A stretch of DNA of 59,496 nucleotides from Parafrankia sp. EUN1f. GTDB lineage: Bacteria > Actinomycetota > Actinomycetes > Frankiales > Frankiaceae. The translations under genes and the position numbers were made by a program. This document shows positions 1-8,180 of this stretch, in pieces. The stretch's first letter is position 1. Each line of letters opens with the position of its first letter. The notes under the pieces were generated by a model. It ran no database searches. It saw only the letters and a list, made by a program, of their open reading frames with translations, and was not told where the DNA came from. The stretch lies in the NCBI RefSeq assembly GCF_000177675.1, contig NZ_ADGX01000050.1:1-59496 (forward strand). Direction: 5' to 3'.

Positions 1-375
1 CAGCGGCCCTGCGACCACCTCGAACAGTGCCTTCACCGGGGCGGGCCCGATCCGGCGGCGCAGGTCCCGCAGCGCCTTCTCCGAAGGCGTGACCAGCACC
101 AGGCCGGGCAGGTCCCGCAGCCCGGCCACGAGCTTGTCCCACACACGGGCGTACCCCAGATGCCCGTACAGGCCCAGCGCGAGAACGAAGTACATCCCGA
201 CCCGGCTGGGTAGATCACGCACCCGCTGCTGCACACGGCCGGTTTCCGTCAGCACGGCATCGACCAGCTCGAACGGCGCGTGCTGGGTCAGTTCACCCAG
301 ATGCCCGGGCGCGAACACCCCCTCGGCGACCGTGAGGGAACGCGTCAGACAGACCGTGGGACACTGAGCAGGCAA
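1..375 (-). CDS. IS4-family transposase, N-terminal part, cut by window edge
   Basis: Reading the minus strand gives an open frame whose product contains GELTQHAPFELVDAVLTETG and RVRDLPSRVGMYFVLAL, followed by GYARVWDKLVAGLRDLPG. This is the pattern of the N-terminal domain of IS4-type DDE transposases. The catalytic domain would lie left of the window. No ATG precedes the conserved part. A TTG at 375-373 is the best start I can see, and the true start or an upstream truncation is uncertain. The element lies just downstream of the monooxygenase operon, where a reductase gene would be expected. Confidence 0.72.
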   Translation of the reverse strand, partial: MPAQCPTVCLTRSLTVAEGVFAPGHLGELTQHAPFELVDAVLTETGRVQQRVRDLPSRVGMYFVLALGLYGHLGYARVWDKLVAGLRDLPGLVLVTPSEKALRDLRRRIGPAPVKALFEVVAGPL

Positions 376-565
376 CGGGACCTCTGGCAGCAGGCGGATC
401 TTGGCGGATCTCCTACCTACCAGCGGTCCCGTTGCGCGTTCACCACCAGCACCACGACACGCCGACGTCCCTTGACAGCCACCAACCACGCCTAACTACG
501 CGGCCTTGACTCTTGCTTGGTGGCAACCATCGGCAGTCTGAACGGTGCAGTCCGTGACGGCGTGG

Positions 566-1611
566 TCAGGGTGTGCCGGCAGCAGGACCGGCCGCGGCGG
601 CCAGACCGGCCTCGGCCAGGAGGGCGCCCCACCGGGTGCGCACAGCCGCGGAGATCTCGGCGGCGTCACGTCCGCTGCCGGTGGCGAGCAGCCGGCCCCC
701 GGAGTCGGCCATGGCGTCGCCCAGCGGGGCGAGCTCGTCGAGGTGGCCCTGCAGCACCTCCCGGTTGGCCTCGTCGGCGAGCAGGAACCTGGTCAGCGCG
801 GCGGTCCACCGCCAGCCGCGCTGGGCGTCGATCCACAGGTTCTCCAGGATCAGCGCGTCCAGCCGGGCACCGGCCTCGGCGCACTGCCTGCCGAGCTCGC
901 TCAGCGTCAGCAGGTCGGCGACCGGCTTCACGACGAGGTTGGTGACGACGAAGGCACGGTCCCAGTCGAACTCGACAAGCGCGAGCTCGACCGCACGGCG
1001 GATCGGCTGCCAGTCGTCGGCGCCCTCCCAGGCCTGGCGCTCCCCGGTGGCGAACCCGGCCCGCGGGTGGGCCGACCGCAGCTGGGTCGTGCGGCAGGCG
1101 GTGATCTGCACGCGGCGCAGCTGGTCCGCGGTCTGGAACGCGGCGCAGTTCGCGACATAGCTGCTGGACGCGAGCTGCTGCAGGTAGGCGGAGAGCATCT
1201 GCTGGCCGTGTGCCAGGTAGCGGCTCGGCGCCAGGGCCCGCCGCAGCAGGGCGACGGCCTCGGTGCCGAGCGCCGCGTCGTGGTCCTCCCGCTCGAACTG
1301 CTCCAGCAGGCCTTCGACGTAGGTCTCCTGATCGTCCTGCTGGGCGACGTACCTGCCGTACGTCACCGCGTCCGGGTCGCGGAAGGCGTCCCAGTCGGCG
1401 CAGCGTAGCCGGGTCGCATCCCGGTGCTCGCGCAGCCACACGTTGCCGTGGACGTCCGGGCCCATCTCCAGCGGCACGGGCCGGCCGGTGGTGTGGTTGA
1501 GGCCGTGGGTGACGATCTCGTACTCGGTCGGCCGCCGGCCGAGGTTTCCGAGCGCGCTCCAGGTCTTCAGTGCGCGCTGGCGTGAGCGGGGGTGGCCTGG
1601 GGATTCGTCAT
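566..1611 (-). CDS. tmoE: Toluene-4-monooxygenase-type hydroxylase beta subunit, apparent 5' frameshift
   Basis: This is the non-catalytic beta (TmoE-like) subunit of a bacterial multicomponent diiron monooxygenase, which packs against alpha in the hydroxylase. The conserved N-terminal stretch KTWSALGNLGRRPTEYEIVT lies in one frame together with the rest of the protein, including AFVVTNLVVKPVAD. That frame has no ATG, GTG or TTG before the conserved start; the first GTG, at 1477, falls inside the domain. In another frame an ATG at 1611 has an AGGAG at good spacing, overlaps the stop of the preceding effector gene as ATGA, and runs MTNPQATPAHASAH into a stop. One missing base between about 1570 and 1608, in C-rich sequence, would join the two. 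It is either a sequencing error or a recent lesion. A CTG start inside the second frame is a weaker alternative. Confidence 0.8.
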
Positions 1612-1952
1612 CGCTGATCTCCTGGGGTGCCGGCGCCGCGCTGGTTGTAGAACCACAGGTACTCGTCGTCGCGGGTCTTCAGCCTTCCCCGGAACGACGG
1701 CATGTCGATCTCGAGCTCGGCGAGCCGGCAGGGCTGGCCGAGGCATGCCTGCAGGCTCGCCTGGGTCAGCCGGCAGGTGCCGAGCGTGTGGACCCGCACG
1801 TAGTCGTCGCGGTCGAGGACGAGGACGTCCGAGCCGGGGTTGTCGAGGGCGACCGCCTCGATGACCGCCTCGGCGAGGTTGCCGGCCCGGATCACCGGGC
1901 CGACGAGGTCCGGCGAGGCTTCGGCGTCGGGCGTCATCTCGAGTATCGCCAT
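1608..1952 (-). CDS. tmoD: MmoB/DmpM-family effector protein of the monooxygenase
   Basis: The 114-aa product matches the small cofactorless effector (coupling) proteins of diiron monooxygenases (TmoD/MmoB/DmpM). These bind the hydroxylase and tune substrate access and oxygen activation. The body contains VGPVIRAGNLAEAVIEAVA and DDYVRVHTLGTCRLT, which fit that fold. The C-terminus carries a segment (LEIDMPSFRGRLKTRDDEYL) typical of the family. It sits fourth in the operon, in the same place as in the toluene-4-monooxygenase system. Its TGA overlaps the ATG of the beta-subunit gene, so the two are likely translationally coupled. A 90-bp gap separates it from the ferredoxin gene upstream. Confidence 0.85.
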   Translation of the reverse strand: MAILEMTPDAEASPDLVGPVIRAGNLAEAVIEAVALDNPGSDVLVLDRDDYVRVHTLGTCRLTQASLQACLGQPCRLAELEIDMPSFRGRLKTRDDEYLWFYNQRGAGTPGDQR

Positions 1953-2042
1953 CTACGCGCCAATCTTCTGGTCGGATGGGGAAAGCGTGGGCTGTGGGGG
2001 AGCGCGATCGGTGCGGTCGGCGGTCGGCGGTCGGCCGGTTGG

Positions 2043-2420
2043 CTAACCGGTCTGCACCGGTTCCGTTCGGGATGGCTGCGCCGCCGGGCGGGTGCGGGAG
2101 CAGAGCCGGACCTGGATCACACCTGACTCGTCCACCCGCACGTCATGTCGGGTCAGGCGGCTGCCCCTGGGGTTGATGCTCTCGCCGGTGCGCGCGTCGA
2201 ACTGCCACTCGTGGGCGCTGCAGGTCAGCACGCCGCCGGCCAGCTCCCCTTCGACGAGGGAGATGCTCTGGTGCGGGCAGGCACCGTCGTAGGCGCGGAT
2301 CTCCCCGTCGACCCTGATCAGGAGCACCTCGTCGGCGCCGACGTCGAACGCTTCCATCTCGCCATCCCAGAGGCTGCCGGCCTCGACCAGGTCGACGAAG
2401 CCGTCGCCGGGCTCAGACAC
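2043..2420 (-). CDS. tmoC: Rieske [2Fe-2S] ferredoxin of the monooxygenase
   Basis: The 125-aa product carries both Rieske cluster motifs, CPHQ and CSAHEW, spaced as in TmoC-type ferredoxins. These shuttle electrons from the reductase to the hydroxylase. The start is a GTG at 2420-2418 that overlaps the end of the gamma-subunit gene (stop at 2415-2413), which favours translational coupling. The C-terminal 15-20 residues are polar and extend beyond the usual ferredoxin end. A longer frame starting further upstream exists but would run through the gamma-subunit gene, so I chose the GTG. No matching reductase gene (TmoF type) is visible in the window. Confidence 0.88.
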   Translation of the reverse strand: MSEPGDGFVDLVEAGSLWDGEMEAFDVGADEVLLIRVDGEIRAYDGACPHQSISLVEGELAGGVLTCSAHEWQFDARTGESINPRGSRLTRHDVRVDESGVIQVRLCSRTRPAAQPSRTEPVQTG

Positions 2421-2718
2421 GGACGGCGCCCGGCTCGGCGGCGGGGAGCTTCGGCTCCCGGATCCGGACGTCGAACCACTGCAGCGGCAGGATCTGGTGC
2501 TCGGCGATGACCTGGCCGAAGGTCGCGGTCGGGTCGAGGACCCGGCCGTCGAGCAGAACGTCGTACCCGGCCTCGTCGGCGGGCCGGGCGACGCGACGGC
2601 CGATGCTGTGGACCGCCACCTTCGCGGCCACCTCGTCCAGGGTGTCCTCGGAGTCGACGGCGACGAGATGCGGGACGAAGTCGCCGACGAACCGGCCGGT
2701 GATCGGAAACGCTGCCAT
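2413..2718 (-). CDS. tmoB: Monooxygenase hydroxylase gamma subunit (TmoB-like)
   Basis: This 101-aa protein has the beginning MAAFPITGRFVGDFVPHLVA and the later segment ILPLQWFDVRIREP, characteristic of TmoB-like gamma subunits (usually about 84-90 aa). The gamma subunit completes the alpha-beta-gamma hydroxylase. An AAGGGA stands about seven bases before the ATG at 2718. It lies directly downstream of the alpha-subunit gene and its end overlaps the Rieske gene start. The 114 bp separating it from the alpha gene hold a set of short tandem repeats (see 2730-2795). Confidence 0.85.
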   Translation of the reverse strand: MAAFPITGRFVGDFVPHLVAVDSEDTLDEVAAKVAVHSIGRRVARPADEAGYDVLLDGRVLDPTATFGQVIAEHQILPLQWFDVRIREPKLPAAEPGAVRV

Positions 2719-2729
2719 ACGGACATCCC

Positions 2730-2795
2730 TTCGGACTTCTGGCGTTCGGACTTCTGGCGTTCGGCCTGGCGTACGTCCCGGCGTTCGGCCTGGAG
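2730..2795. repeat. 15-bp tandem repeats in the alpha-gamma intergenic gap
   Basis: The unit ttcggacttctggcg occurs twice back to back (2730-2744 and 2745-2759). It is followed by a shortened copy, ttcggcctggcg, and then by another related block ending ggcgttcggcctgg near 2793. The array lies between the stop of the alpha gene and the start of the gamma gene and is transcribed. It may form RNA structure that adjusts subunit ratios, or it may be replication slippage without function. Confidence 0.7.
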
Positions 2796-2832
2796 GTCGA
2801 CCATCCTGGCCGGTTTTCCGGGGGGATCCCGG

Positions 2833-4317
2833 TCAGTCGGATTCGGTGCCGGCGTAGTCCTTCGCCCAGGCGTAGTCGTAGACGTCCTCGCCCATCACCT
2901 CGGGGGTGATGCCCATGTACGCCAGCCCGCCGGTGAGGTCGGGTGGCAGGATCTGGCCGTCGATGAACCGGTCGACGATGTTCTGATGGCCGGCGTAACG
3001 TTCCGGGTCCTGCTCGAAGCACCATTTCGAGACCGCGTGGTCGAAATGGTAAAGACGGCCCCGGTAGACAAGCTGGTGCGGGGCTAGGTCGTGCCGGGAC
3101 GCGGCGGAGCCGAGCGGCAGCTGGGTCAGGTTGCACAGTGACGGCAGGGTCTCGGGCAGGGTCTGTTCCATGGAGCCGTCGTTGACATTCCTGATGATCT
3201 CGTCCCACAGGACGCCCCAGTTCTCCTCCCACGTGGGGTACTTCTCGTTCAGCCAGGCCCGTTCGTCCTTGGAGACCCCGGCATTGGGCCGCCAGAACAG
3301 CGTCGGGCGCCAGAACCAGGTCCCGATGTGCATGGCGTGGTGGCCGTTCTCCAGCGAGTGCAGGAAATCGTCCCAGTACCACGGTTTTTTGAGCCCGTAG
3401 TCCTCGAGAACCCGCTCATGGTGGTTCACGATCCATTCGAGCATGAACTCCTTGAACGACATCTTGCGCTGGTCAAGGGGCGTGTAGTAGTCCATCGCGG
3501 GACCGGTCAGGTTCTGGAACAGTCGGGTCGACCGCCAGAAGGCGACGTCGAGTGCCTTCTGGGCCCGCTCGGGGTCGTGCTCCATGAGCACGGCCAGCGT
3601 CGGGAAGCCCTGCTGTGCGTGCCGGGCCTCGTCGGTCTGGATCGAGAACAGCAGGTTCGACCAGTTGATGTCGCCGGCCGCCATCGCGTCGGCGGCCAGG
3701 GCGACGAACTGGATGTTGGTGAATCCGTGTTCGACGGTGAGGCTGGTCGCGAGCGCCGCCTCGACGCAGTCCGCGTTGAGCATCACGTCGTCGAAGAAGT
3801 TCTTCACGGCCAGCACGCCCCACTCGTTGGTGTGGAACGCCTTCTGGGTCCAGTCGAACCGCTGGTCGTGTCGGAGCAGGTTGTGCGCGAAGCGCATGTC
3901 CAGCTGGGTGTGTCGGGTTTCGTCGAGCATGCCGAAGACGCCGAGGTTGCGCCACCGGGGCGTGGGCGCGAACCGGCAGAACCGACTCTGCATGGTGACC
4001 GCCATGTGTTCCACCAGGCAGGTCGTGCCCATATGCAGCTGGGACGCGGCGACGTGGGCCGGGTCGAGTTTCTCGTAGGTGGCGGACCGCAGCAGCGCAT
4101 TGCTGACCGCCTTGACACCGGCCTCCTTCTCGCGCTGGATCCGGACGTAGTCGCGGTAGGAGACCCGGAACGGCTCATCCCACGCCTGCCAGGCCTCGGC
4201 CGGAATGCCCTGGGCGCCCGACCACCGGGTCGGGAACGCCACCTCGGGGTCTACATAGGACAGGGTCCACTCCAGGTCGCGAGAGGTGTCGTACCAGTCG
4301 TCACGATTCAGCGGCAT
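2833..4317 (-). CDS. tmoA: Toluene-4-monooxygenase-type hydroxylase alpha subunit (diiron)
   Basis: This is the catalytic subunit of a soluble diiron monooxygenase that inserts oxygen into aromatic or alkene substrates. The 494-aa length is normal for TmoA-like proteins. The two iron-binding E-x-x-H modules are visible as LDETRHTQLD and TDEARHAQQG, with the paired glutamates in VEHMAV and VEHGFTN. The last 90 residues hold a YHS-like metal-binding segment (HQLVYRGRLYHFDHAVSKWC), as in family members. The ATG at 4317 has a GGAGGAA about nine bases upstream. It is the first gene of the minus-strand operon alpha, gamma, Rieske, effector, beta. Substrate cannot be read from sequence; toluene/benzene-type aromatics and short alkenes are the usual ones. 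Confidence 0.9.
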   Translation of the reverse strand: MPLNRDDWYDTSRDLEWTLSYVDPEVAFPTRWSGAQGIPAEAWQAWDEPFRVSYRDYVRIQREKEAGVKAVSNALLRSATYEKLDPAHVAASQLHMGTTCLVEHMAVTMQSRFCRFAPTPRWRNLGVFGMLDETRHTQLDMRFAHNLLRHDQRFDWTQKAFHTNEWGVLAVKNFFDDVMLNADCVEAALATSLTVEHGFTNIQFVALAADAMAAGDINWSNLLFSIQTDEARHAQQGFPTLAVLMEHDPERAQKALDVAFWRSTRLFQNLTGPAMDYYTPLDQRKMSFKEFMLEWIVNHHERVLEDYGLKKPWYWDDFLHSLENGHHAMHIGTWFWRPTLFWRPNAGVSKDERAWLNEKYPTWEENWGVLWDEIIRNVNDGSMEQTLPETLPSLCNLTQLPLGSAASRHDLAPHQLVYRGRLYHFDHAVSKWCFEQDPERYAGHQNIVDRFIDGQILPPDLTGGLAYMGITPEVMGEDVYDYAWAKDYAGTESD

Positions 4318-4710
4318 CGGCGCGATTCCTCCAGGTGGACGACATTCAGGCCGCCGGCGCGCGCGGCCTTCCCGGGCGCTTGGCTACCGCTTGCTCCACA
4401 GCACGAAGACGCCCGATTCAGCCGGGCGGGCCGTGCGGTGAAAGCGCCTGGACGAGCGGATCTCAGACGCGCCGTCCGGCCGCTGGTCGGCATTTGCCGA
4501 ATCCGCCGGACGGATACTCGCTCAGTACATCTCGAACCGAGAACTCGGAGACCGTTTTGACCGTTTCAGGTTGTGGGTCCAGGTAATCCCCTCCCTGGTC
4601 GGAGGTGTCGGGGTAGCTGGTGACGGTCGGCGGCCGGTTCGACTGCGGATGTTGACGTCGATCTCGATATCGAGAACGATGTCGACCTGCGGTGCTGACA
4701 GGAGAGCCAG
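4318..4710. promoter_or_regulatory. Divergent intergenic region with 14-bp perfect palindrome
   Basis: About 390 bp without a convincing gene separate the monooxygenase operon from the SnoaL-like gene. A perfect palindrome, TCTCGATATCGAGA, lies at 4662-4675, about 35 bp before the SnoaL-like start. It is a plausible operator for the rightward genes. No sigma-70-like pair is obvious. Which regulator would bind is unknown; the nearest TetR gene has its own, different operator. Confidence 0.45.
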
Positions 4711-5157
4711 GTGGGAGGCAGCGTGACCGAAACCGACGACGCCGCTGCGATCATGGCGGTGCAGAACGCCTATGCGATCGCCATCGACCGCCGGGACTGG
4801 GCGGCGCTGCGTGCCTGCTTCGCGCCCGACGCCACGATCAGCTTCGGCATGCGGCTCCAGGTGGGAACCCTGGACGAGTTCATGGCCTGGGCCGCCGACT
4901 TCCACGACCCTCTCGGCCCGACACTGCATCAGATCTCCACGCACCATGTGGCGTTCCAGGCATCGGCCGCCGTCGCCGATGCGTCGTGCTACCTGCACGC
5001 GGTCCTGGTGGATGCGGCGCGCGGCACAGCCACCTCCGTCTTCGGCCGGTACGACGACGAGTTCGTCCGGAGGCGCGATCGCTGGGAGGTACGGCGGCGG
5101 CGCTTCCGCCCGACCTGGCTGTCGACATCCGTCGCGGCGGAAGGCCCGCGGGCATGA
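4711..5157 (+). CDS. SnoaL-like (NTF2 fold) protein
   Basis: This 148-aa protein has the profile of SnoaL-like/NTF2-fold domains: an N-terminal helix pair with IMAVQNAYAIAIDRRDWAAL, then CFAPDATISFG, then strands with ISTHHVAFQAS and a basic C-terminal strand. Such proteins act as cyclases, isomerases, hydratases or simple ligand binders. The exact reaction is not predictable. Two GTG starts are possible, at 4711 (AGGAG upstream) and 4723 (GGGAGG upstream). Its TGA overlaps the next ATG (ATGA at 5154), so it is coupled to the LLM oxidoreductase and probably works on the same substrate. Confidence 0.75.
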   Translation: MGGSVTETDDAAAIMAVQNAYAIAIDRRDWAALRACFAPDATISFGMRLQVGTLDEFMAWAADFHDPLGPTLHQISTHHVAFQASAAVADASCYLHAVLVDAARGTATSVFGRYDDEFVRRRDRWEVRRRRFRPTWLSTSVAAEGPRA

Positions 5158-6068
5158 CGCATGGGTCTGTTCGGCTGGGCGACGGGTCTGTTCGGCTGGG
5201 AGTGGTGCTCCCACAGGCGGAGATCCGTCCGAGCGACCCGCGTGCGGTACGGCGTTTCGCCGAGCACGTCGAGGAGCTCGGATTCGATCATCTGATCGCC
5301 TACGACCACGTGCTCGGCGCGGACTCGCAGAGCCGCCCGGGCTGGACCGGCCACTACGACCACCGGACGCCGTTCCTTGAGCCGCTGACCCTGTTCGCCT
5401 TTCTCGGCGCCACCAGCTCCCTCGAGCTCGTCACCGGGGTTCTCGTCCTGCCGCAGCGGCAGACGGCGCTCGTGGCCAAGCAGGCGGCGACCGTCGACCG
5501 GCTTCTCGACGGCCGGCTGCGTCTCGGTGTCGGCATCGGGTGGAACGAGGTGGAGTACGAAGGCCTCGGCGTGTCGTTCCGCTCGCGCGCCGCCCGTCTG
5601 GAGGAGCAGATCGGTCTGCTGCGCCAACTGTGGACACAGCCCGTGGTGGATCACCGGGGCCGGTCCGACGTCATCGACCGTGCCGGCATCGCGCCCCTGC
5701 CCGTCCAGCGACCGATTCCGATCTGGATCGGATGCGGTGACGTGCCCACCGCGCTTGAACGGGTGGGCCGGCTCGCCGACGGCTGGATACCCCATCCCGC
5801 GCTCGGCGGCGGCGGTCGGCTCGCCGCCGCGTGGACGGCCGTGCGCGCCGCGGCGGAACGGGCCGGCCGAGACCCGGCAACCCTCGGTCTGCAGGGGCAG
5901 GTACGGCTGACACCCGACAGCCTGAAAGACGTGGCGACCAGGATCGACCGCTGGATCGAGCTGGGCGCCACCCACGTGGCCCTCAACACCCTGGAGGCAG
6001 GGCTCACCTGGCCAGATGACCACCACGACCTTTACACGCGGATCGCACAGGCCTGGCAGGTCGAGTAG
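5154..6068 (+). CDS. LLM-class F420/flavin-dependent oxidoreductase
   Basis: The 304-aa product has the luciferase-like TIM-barrel pattern: LGVVLPQAEIRPSDPRAVRR at the N-terminus, HVEELGFDHLIAYDHVLG, then RLRLGVGIGWNEVEYEGLGV and a late PIPIWIGC. The actinobacterial members usually use F420 and act as reductases or dehydrogenases on varied secondary or xenobiotic substrates. The start overlaps the SnoaL-like stop. The first 17 codons contain a perfect heptad duplication caused by a 21-bp repeat. A second in-frame start further in is possible but would remove that duplication. It ends six bases from the convergent P450 gene. Confidence 0.85.
   Translation: MTHGSVRLGDGSVRLGVVLPQAEIRPSDPRAVRRFAEHVEELGFDHLIAYDHVLGADSQSRPGWTGHYDHRTPFLEPLTLFAFLGATSSLELVTGVLVLPQRQTALVAKQAATVDRLLDGRLRLGVGIGWNEVEYEGLGVSFRSRAARLEEQIGLLRQLWTQPVVDHRGRSDVIDRAGIAPLPVQRPIPIWIGCGDVPTALERVGRLADGWIPHPALGGGGRLAAAWTAVRAAAERAGRDPATLGLQGQVRLTPDSLKDVATRIDRWIELGATHVALNTLEAGLTWPDDHHDLYTRIAQAWQVE
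5163..5200 (+). repeat. 21-bp-period tandem duplication in the LLM gene start
   Basis: The 17-mer gggtctgttcggctggg is repeated exactly at 5163-5179 and 5184-5200. This gives the duplicated peptide GSVRLGDGSVRLGV at the N-terminus of the oxidoreductase. The first beta strand of the barrel (VRLGVVLP) needs only one copy, so the other is an added tail. Confidence 0.85.
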
Positions 6069-6074
6069 GACCCG

Positions 6075-7394
6075 TCACAGCTGTGAGCCGCCGGTGTGCC
6101 GGTCGCGCGCGGTGAACTCGACATGCAGAGCCTTCAGACCGCGGAAGAGGCTGGTCGGGTCGTAGTCGTACCGGCGGGCGCCGGCCGGTCCGTGCTCCGC
6201 GGTGGAGATCCTGATGTCGGCCATCCGGTCGAGGATGTGCTCCAGGCCGATGCGGGCCTCCGCGCGGGCGAGCGGCTGGCCGAGGCAGGTGTGGACGCCC
6301 CGTGCGAAGGTGACGTGCTCGTAGCTGTTGCGGCGGTCGAGGCTGAACTCGTCCGGTGCGTCGAAGCGACGCGGATCGCGGTTGACGGCGCCGATCATCA
6401 CCATCACGGTGGTTCCGGCGGGTATCGGCACGCCGCCGAGCGTGGTGGCCTTCCGCGCCAGCCGGAAATGGTCCTGGACCGGGCTTTCCAGACGCAGGAT
6501 CTCCTCGACGAAGCCTGGAATGCGGTCCCGGTGCTCGCGGAGGAACTCCTGCGTCCGGGGATGCTCGGCCAGGTACTGCACGGCGAAGGCCAGGGTGCGC
6601 GCGGTGGTCTCCTGCCCGGCGGCGAACAGGAAGGCGGCCTCGTTCGCCAGCACGGTGGTCGTCGGTGTCGAACCGTCGGGGAAGGTGACCTGCGCCAGAT
6701 GGGTGAGAACATCCTCCCGCGGCCGGCGCCGACGGTCCTCCAGGTAGTTCGTGAAGGCGTCCTCGAAGGATGACAGGACGTTCAGGTCCTCGACCTGGAC
6801 CTTTCCCTGACCGGCGGTGTTGCGGGCCTGCTGTGCGTCGAACCAGGCACGGAAACGCGGCAGGTCCTCCTGCGGTACGCCGAGGAGCGTGGCGATCACC
6901 AGCATGGTGTACGGCACCGCGAACTGGTAGATGAGCTCGCAGGCTCCGCGTTCGAGGAACTCGTCGATCTGGCGGTCGGCGAGCTGCCCCATGAAGGCCT
7001 CGGTCGCCGCGAGCCGCCGTGGTGTGAACAGCCCGGTGAGCAGGGAGCGGTAAGCGGTGTGCTCGGGCGGGTCCCAGGTGGCCATGTACCCGTGCAACGG
7101 CATGTCCGCGCGGTGTTGCTCGACCAGTGCGCTGACGTCGTCGACCTCGGTGCTGGCGGGGAATCCCGAGAACGGCCCGGAGGGCGCGTTGCACGACGAG
7201 AAGGTCTCGTGATCTCGGTAGACGGTGAGGGCCTCCTCATACCCGGTGACCATGGCCATGCCGTGGACGGGCTCGATCCAGACCGGGCCGCGCCGCTCGT
7301 GCAGGAACTGGTAGTACGGGTACGGATCCCGGATGATTGTTCCGTCGGTCAGGAAGTCGAGTGACTCGTATCTGTCTGTCGCTGCCTCGTGCAC
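6075..7394 (-). CDS. Cytochrome P450
   Basis: The 439-aa length is normal for a soluble bacterial P450. The I-helix oxygen-activation motif is AAGQETTARTL, and the K-helix ExxR is in FVEEILRLESP. The heme-ligand loop reads FARGVHTCLGQPLAR; it keeps the Cys and the CLG but has FARG where FGxG is usual. The start is a GTG at 7394. The gene follows the TetR regulator by only 23 bp on the same strand, so both are probably made from the promoter containing the 8044-8069 operator. No ferredoxin gene is adjacent. The substrate is unknown. Confidence 0.9.
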   Translation of the reverse strand: MHEAATDRYESLDFLTDGTIIRDPYPYYQFLHERRGPVWIEPVHGMAMVTGYEEALTVYRDHETFSSCNAPSGPFSGFPASTEVDDVSALVEQHRADMPLHGYMATWDPPEHTAYRSLLTGLFTPRRLAATEAFMGQLADRQIDEFLERGACELIYQFAVPYTMLVIATLLGVPQEDLPRFRAWFDAQQARNTAGQGKVQVEDLNVLSSFEDAFTNYLEDRRRRPREDVLTHLAQVTFPDGSTPTTTVLANEAAFLFAAGQETTARTLAFAVQYLAEHPRTQEFLREHRDRIPGFVEEILRLESPVQDHFRLARKATTLGGVPIPAGTTVMVMIGAVNRDPRRFDAPDEFSLDRRNSYEHVTFARGVHTCLGQPLARAEARIGLEHILDRMADIRISTAEHGPAGARRYDYDPTSLFRGLKALHVEFTARDRHTGGSQL

Positions 7395-7417
7395 CGTCCA
7401 CCTCCGCTGGCGGGGAC

Positions 7418-8020
7418 CTACCGGGGTTCCAAGCCGCGCAGCACGGTGGTGGCGAACTGGTCGAGTGCGTCAGCCCGCGCCGCGTTGTTCTCCTGAGTGA
7501 GCAGCAGTGCGTAGAGCCCGAGAAGGAAAACCGTCGCGCTGTTCGAGGGGTCGGCCGCCGCATCGATCTCGCCGCGATCCCGAGCGGACCCGACCTCGCC
7601 GATGACGCGGGCGACGACCGGATGCTCAGGCCACACCCGAAGCTCGGGGCGCGACGGCGAGAAATAGAGCGTGAGCAGGTCTCTGAAAAGAAGCGTGCCG
7701 ATGCGCTCCTCCAGCGACACCGCCATCCCGGCGACCACCGCGAACAGCTCCGTCAGGCCGCGTGGAGCCGCGAGGAAATCATCGAGCTCGGCGGCCATCC
7801 GAACCTCCTCGCGTTGGCCCAGCTCGGCGACGACGTGCTCCTTCGTCGGGAAATGGGAGAAGAACGTGCCATGGGCCACGCCGGCTGCCCGCACGATCGC
7901 GCCCACGTCGGCCGCCGCGGAGCCCGATCGCTCGAACTCCGCCACCGCGGCGGCGAAAAGCCGCTCGTGGGTCGCGCGTCGCTGTGCCTCCCGGCCTCCA
8001 GCCTTCGCGCCCGTCGCCAC
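7418..8020 (-). CDS. TetR-family transcriptional regulator
   Basis: The 200-aa protein has the N-terminal TetR helix-turn-helix, with ATHERLFAAAVAEFERSG followed by VGAIVRAAGVAHGTFFSHFP and TKEHVVAEL, and a helical C-terminal ligand domain. The GTG at 8020 keeps the full DNA-binding domain; an ATG two bases further upstream is in another frame. Two near-identical palindromes lie 24-49 bp upstream, which suggests autoregulation and co-repression of the downstream P450. Confidence 0.88.
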   Translation of the reverse strand: MATGAKAGGREAQRRATHERLFAAAVAEFERSGSAAADVGAIVRAAGVAHGTFFSHFPTKEHVVAELGQREEVRMAAELDDFLAAPRGLTELFAVVAGMAVSLEERIGTLLFRDLLTLYFSPSRPELRVWPEHPVVARVIGEVGSARDRGEIDAAADPSNSATVFLLGLYALLLTQENNAARADALDQFATTVLRGLEPR

Positions 8021-8043
8021 ATCCGGAAAGCTAGCGAGATCGA

Positions 8044-8069
8044 TGACTTAAGTCAATGACTTGAGTCAT
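8044..8069. promoter_or_regulatory. Double palindromic operator upstream of tetR-P450
   Basis: TGACTTAAGTCA (8044-8055) is a perfect 12-bp palindrome. TGACTTGAGTCA (8057-8068) is the same with one central mismatch, and its flanks extend it to ATGACTTGAGTCAT. The two start 13 bp apart. This layout, directly upstream of a TetR gene, fits a tandem site for two TetR dimers. Confidence 0.75.
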
Positions 8070-8180
8070 CGCTGTAGGTCGGAACCAGCTGCGGCACCGT
8101 TGCGTCGACGGGGTCTGTCGTCCCGCAGCCGCCGATCGGCCGTGATCGAGTGATGGGTCGACACTCGTGTAGGTCCGCGG

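Noticed and set aside
545-1408. A plus-strand frame of 287 codons over tmoE
   Set aside because: It is antisense to the beta subunit, whose conserved motifs run on the minus strand.
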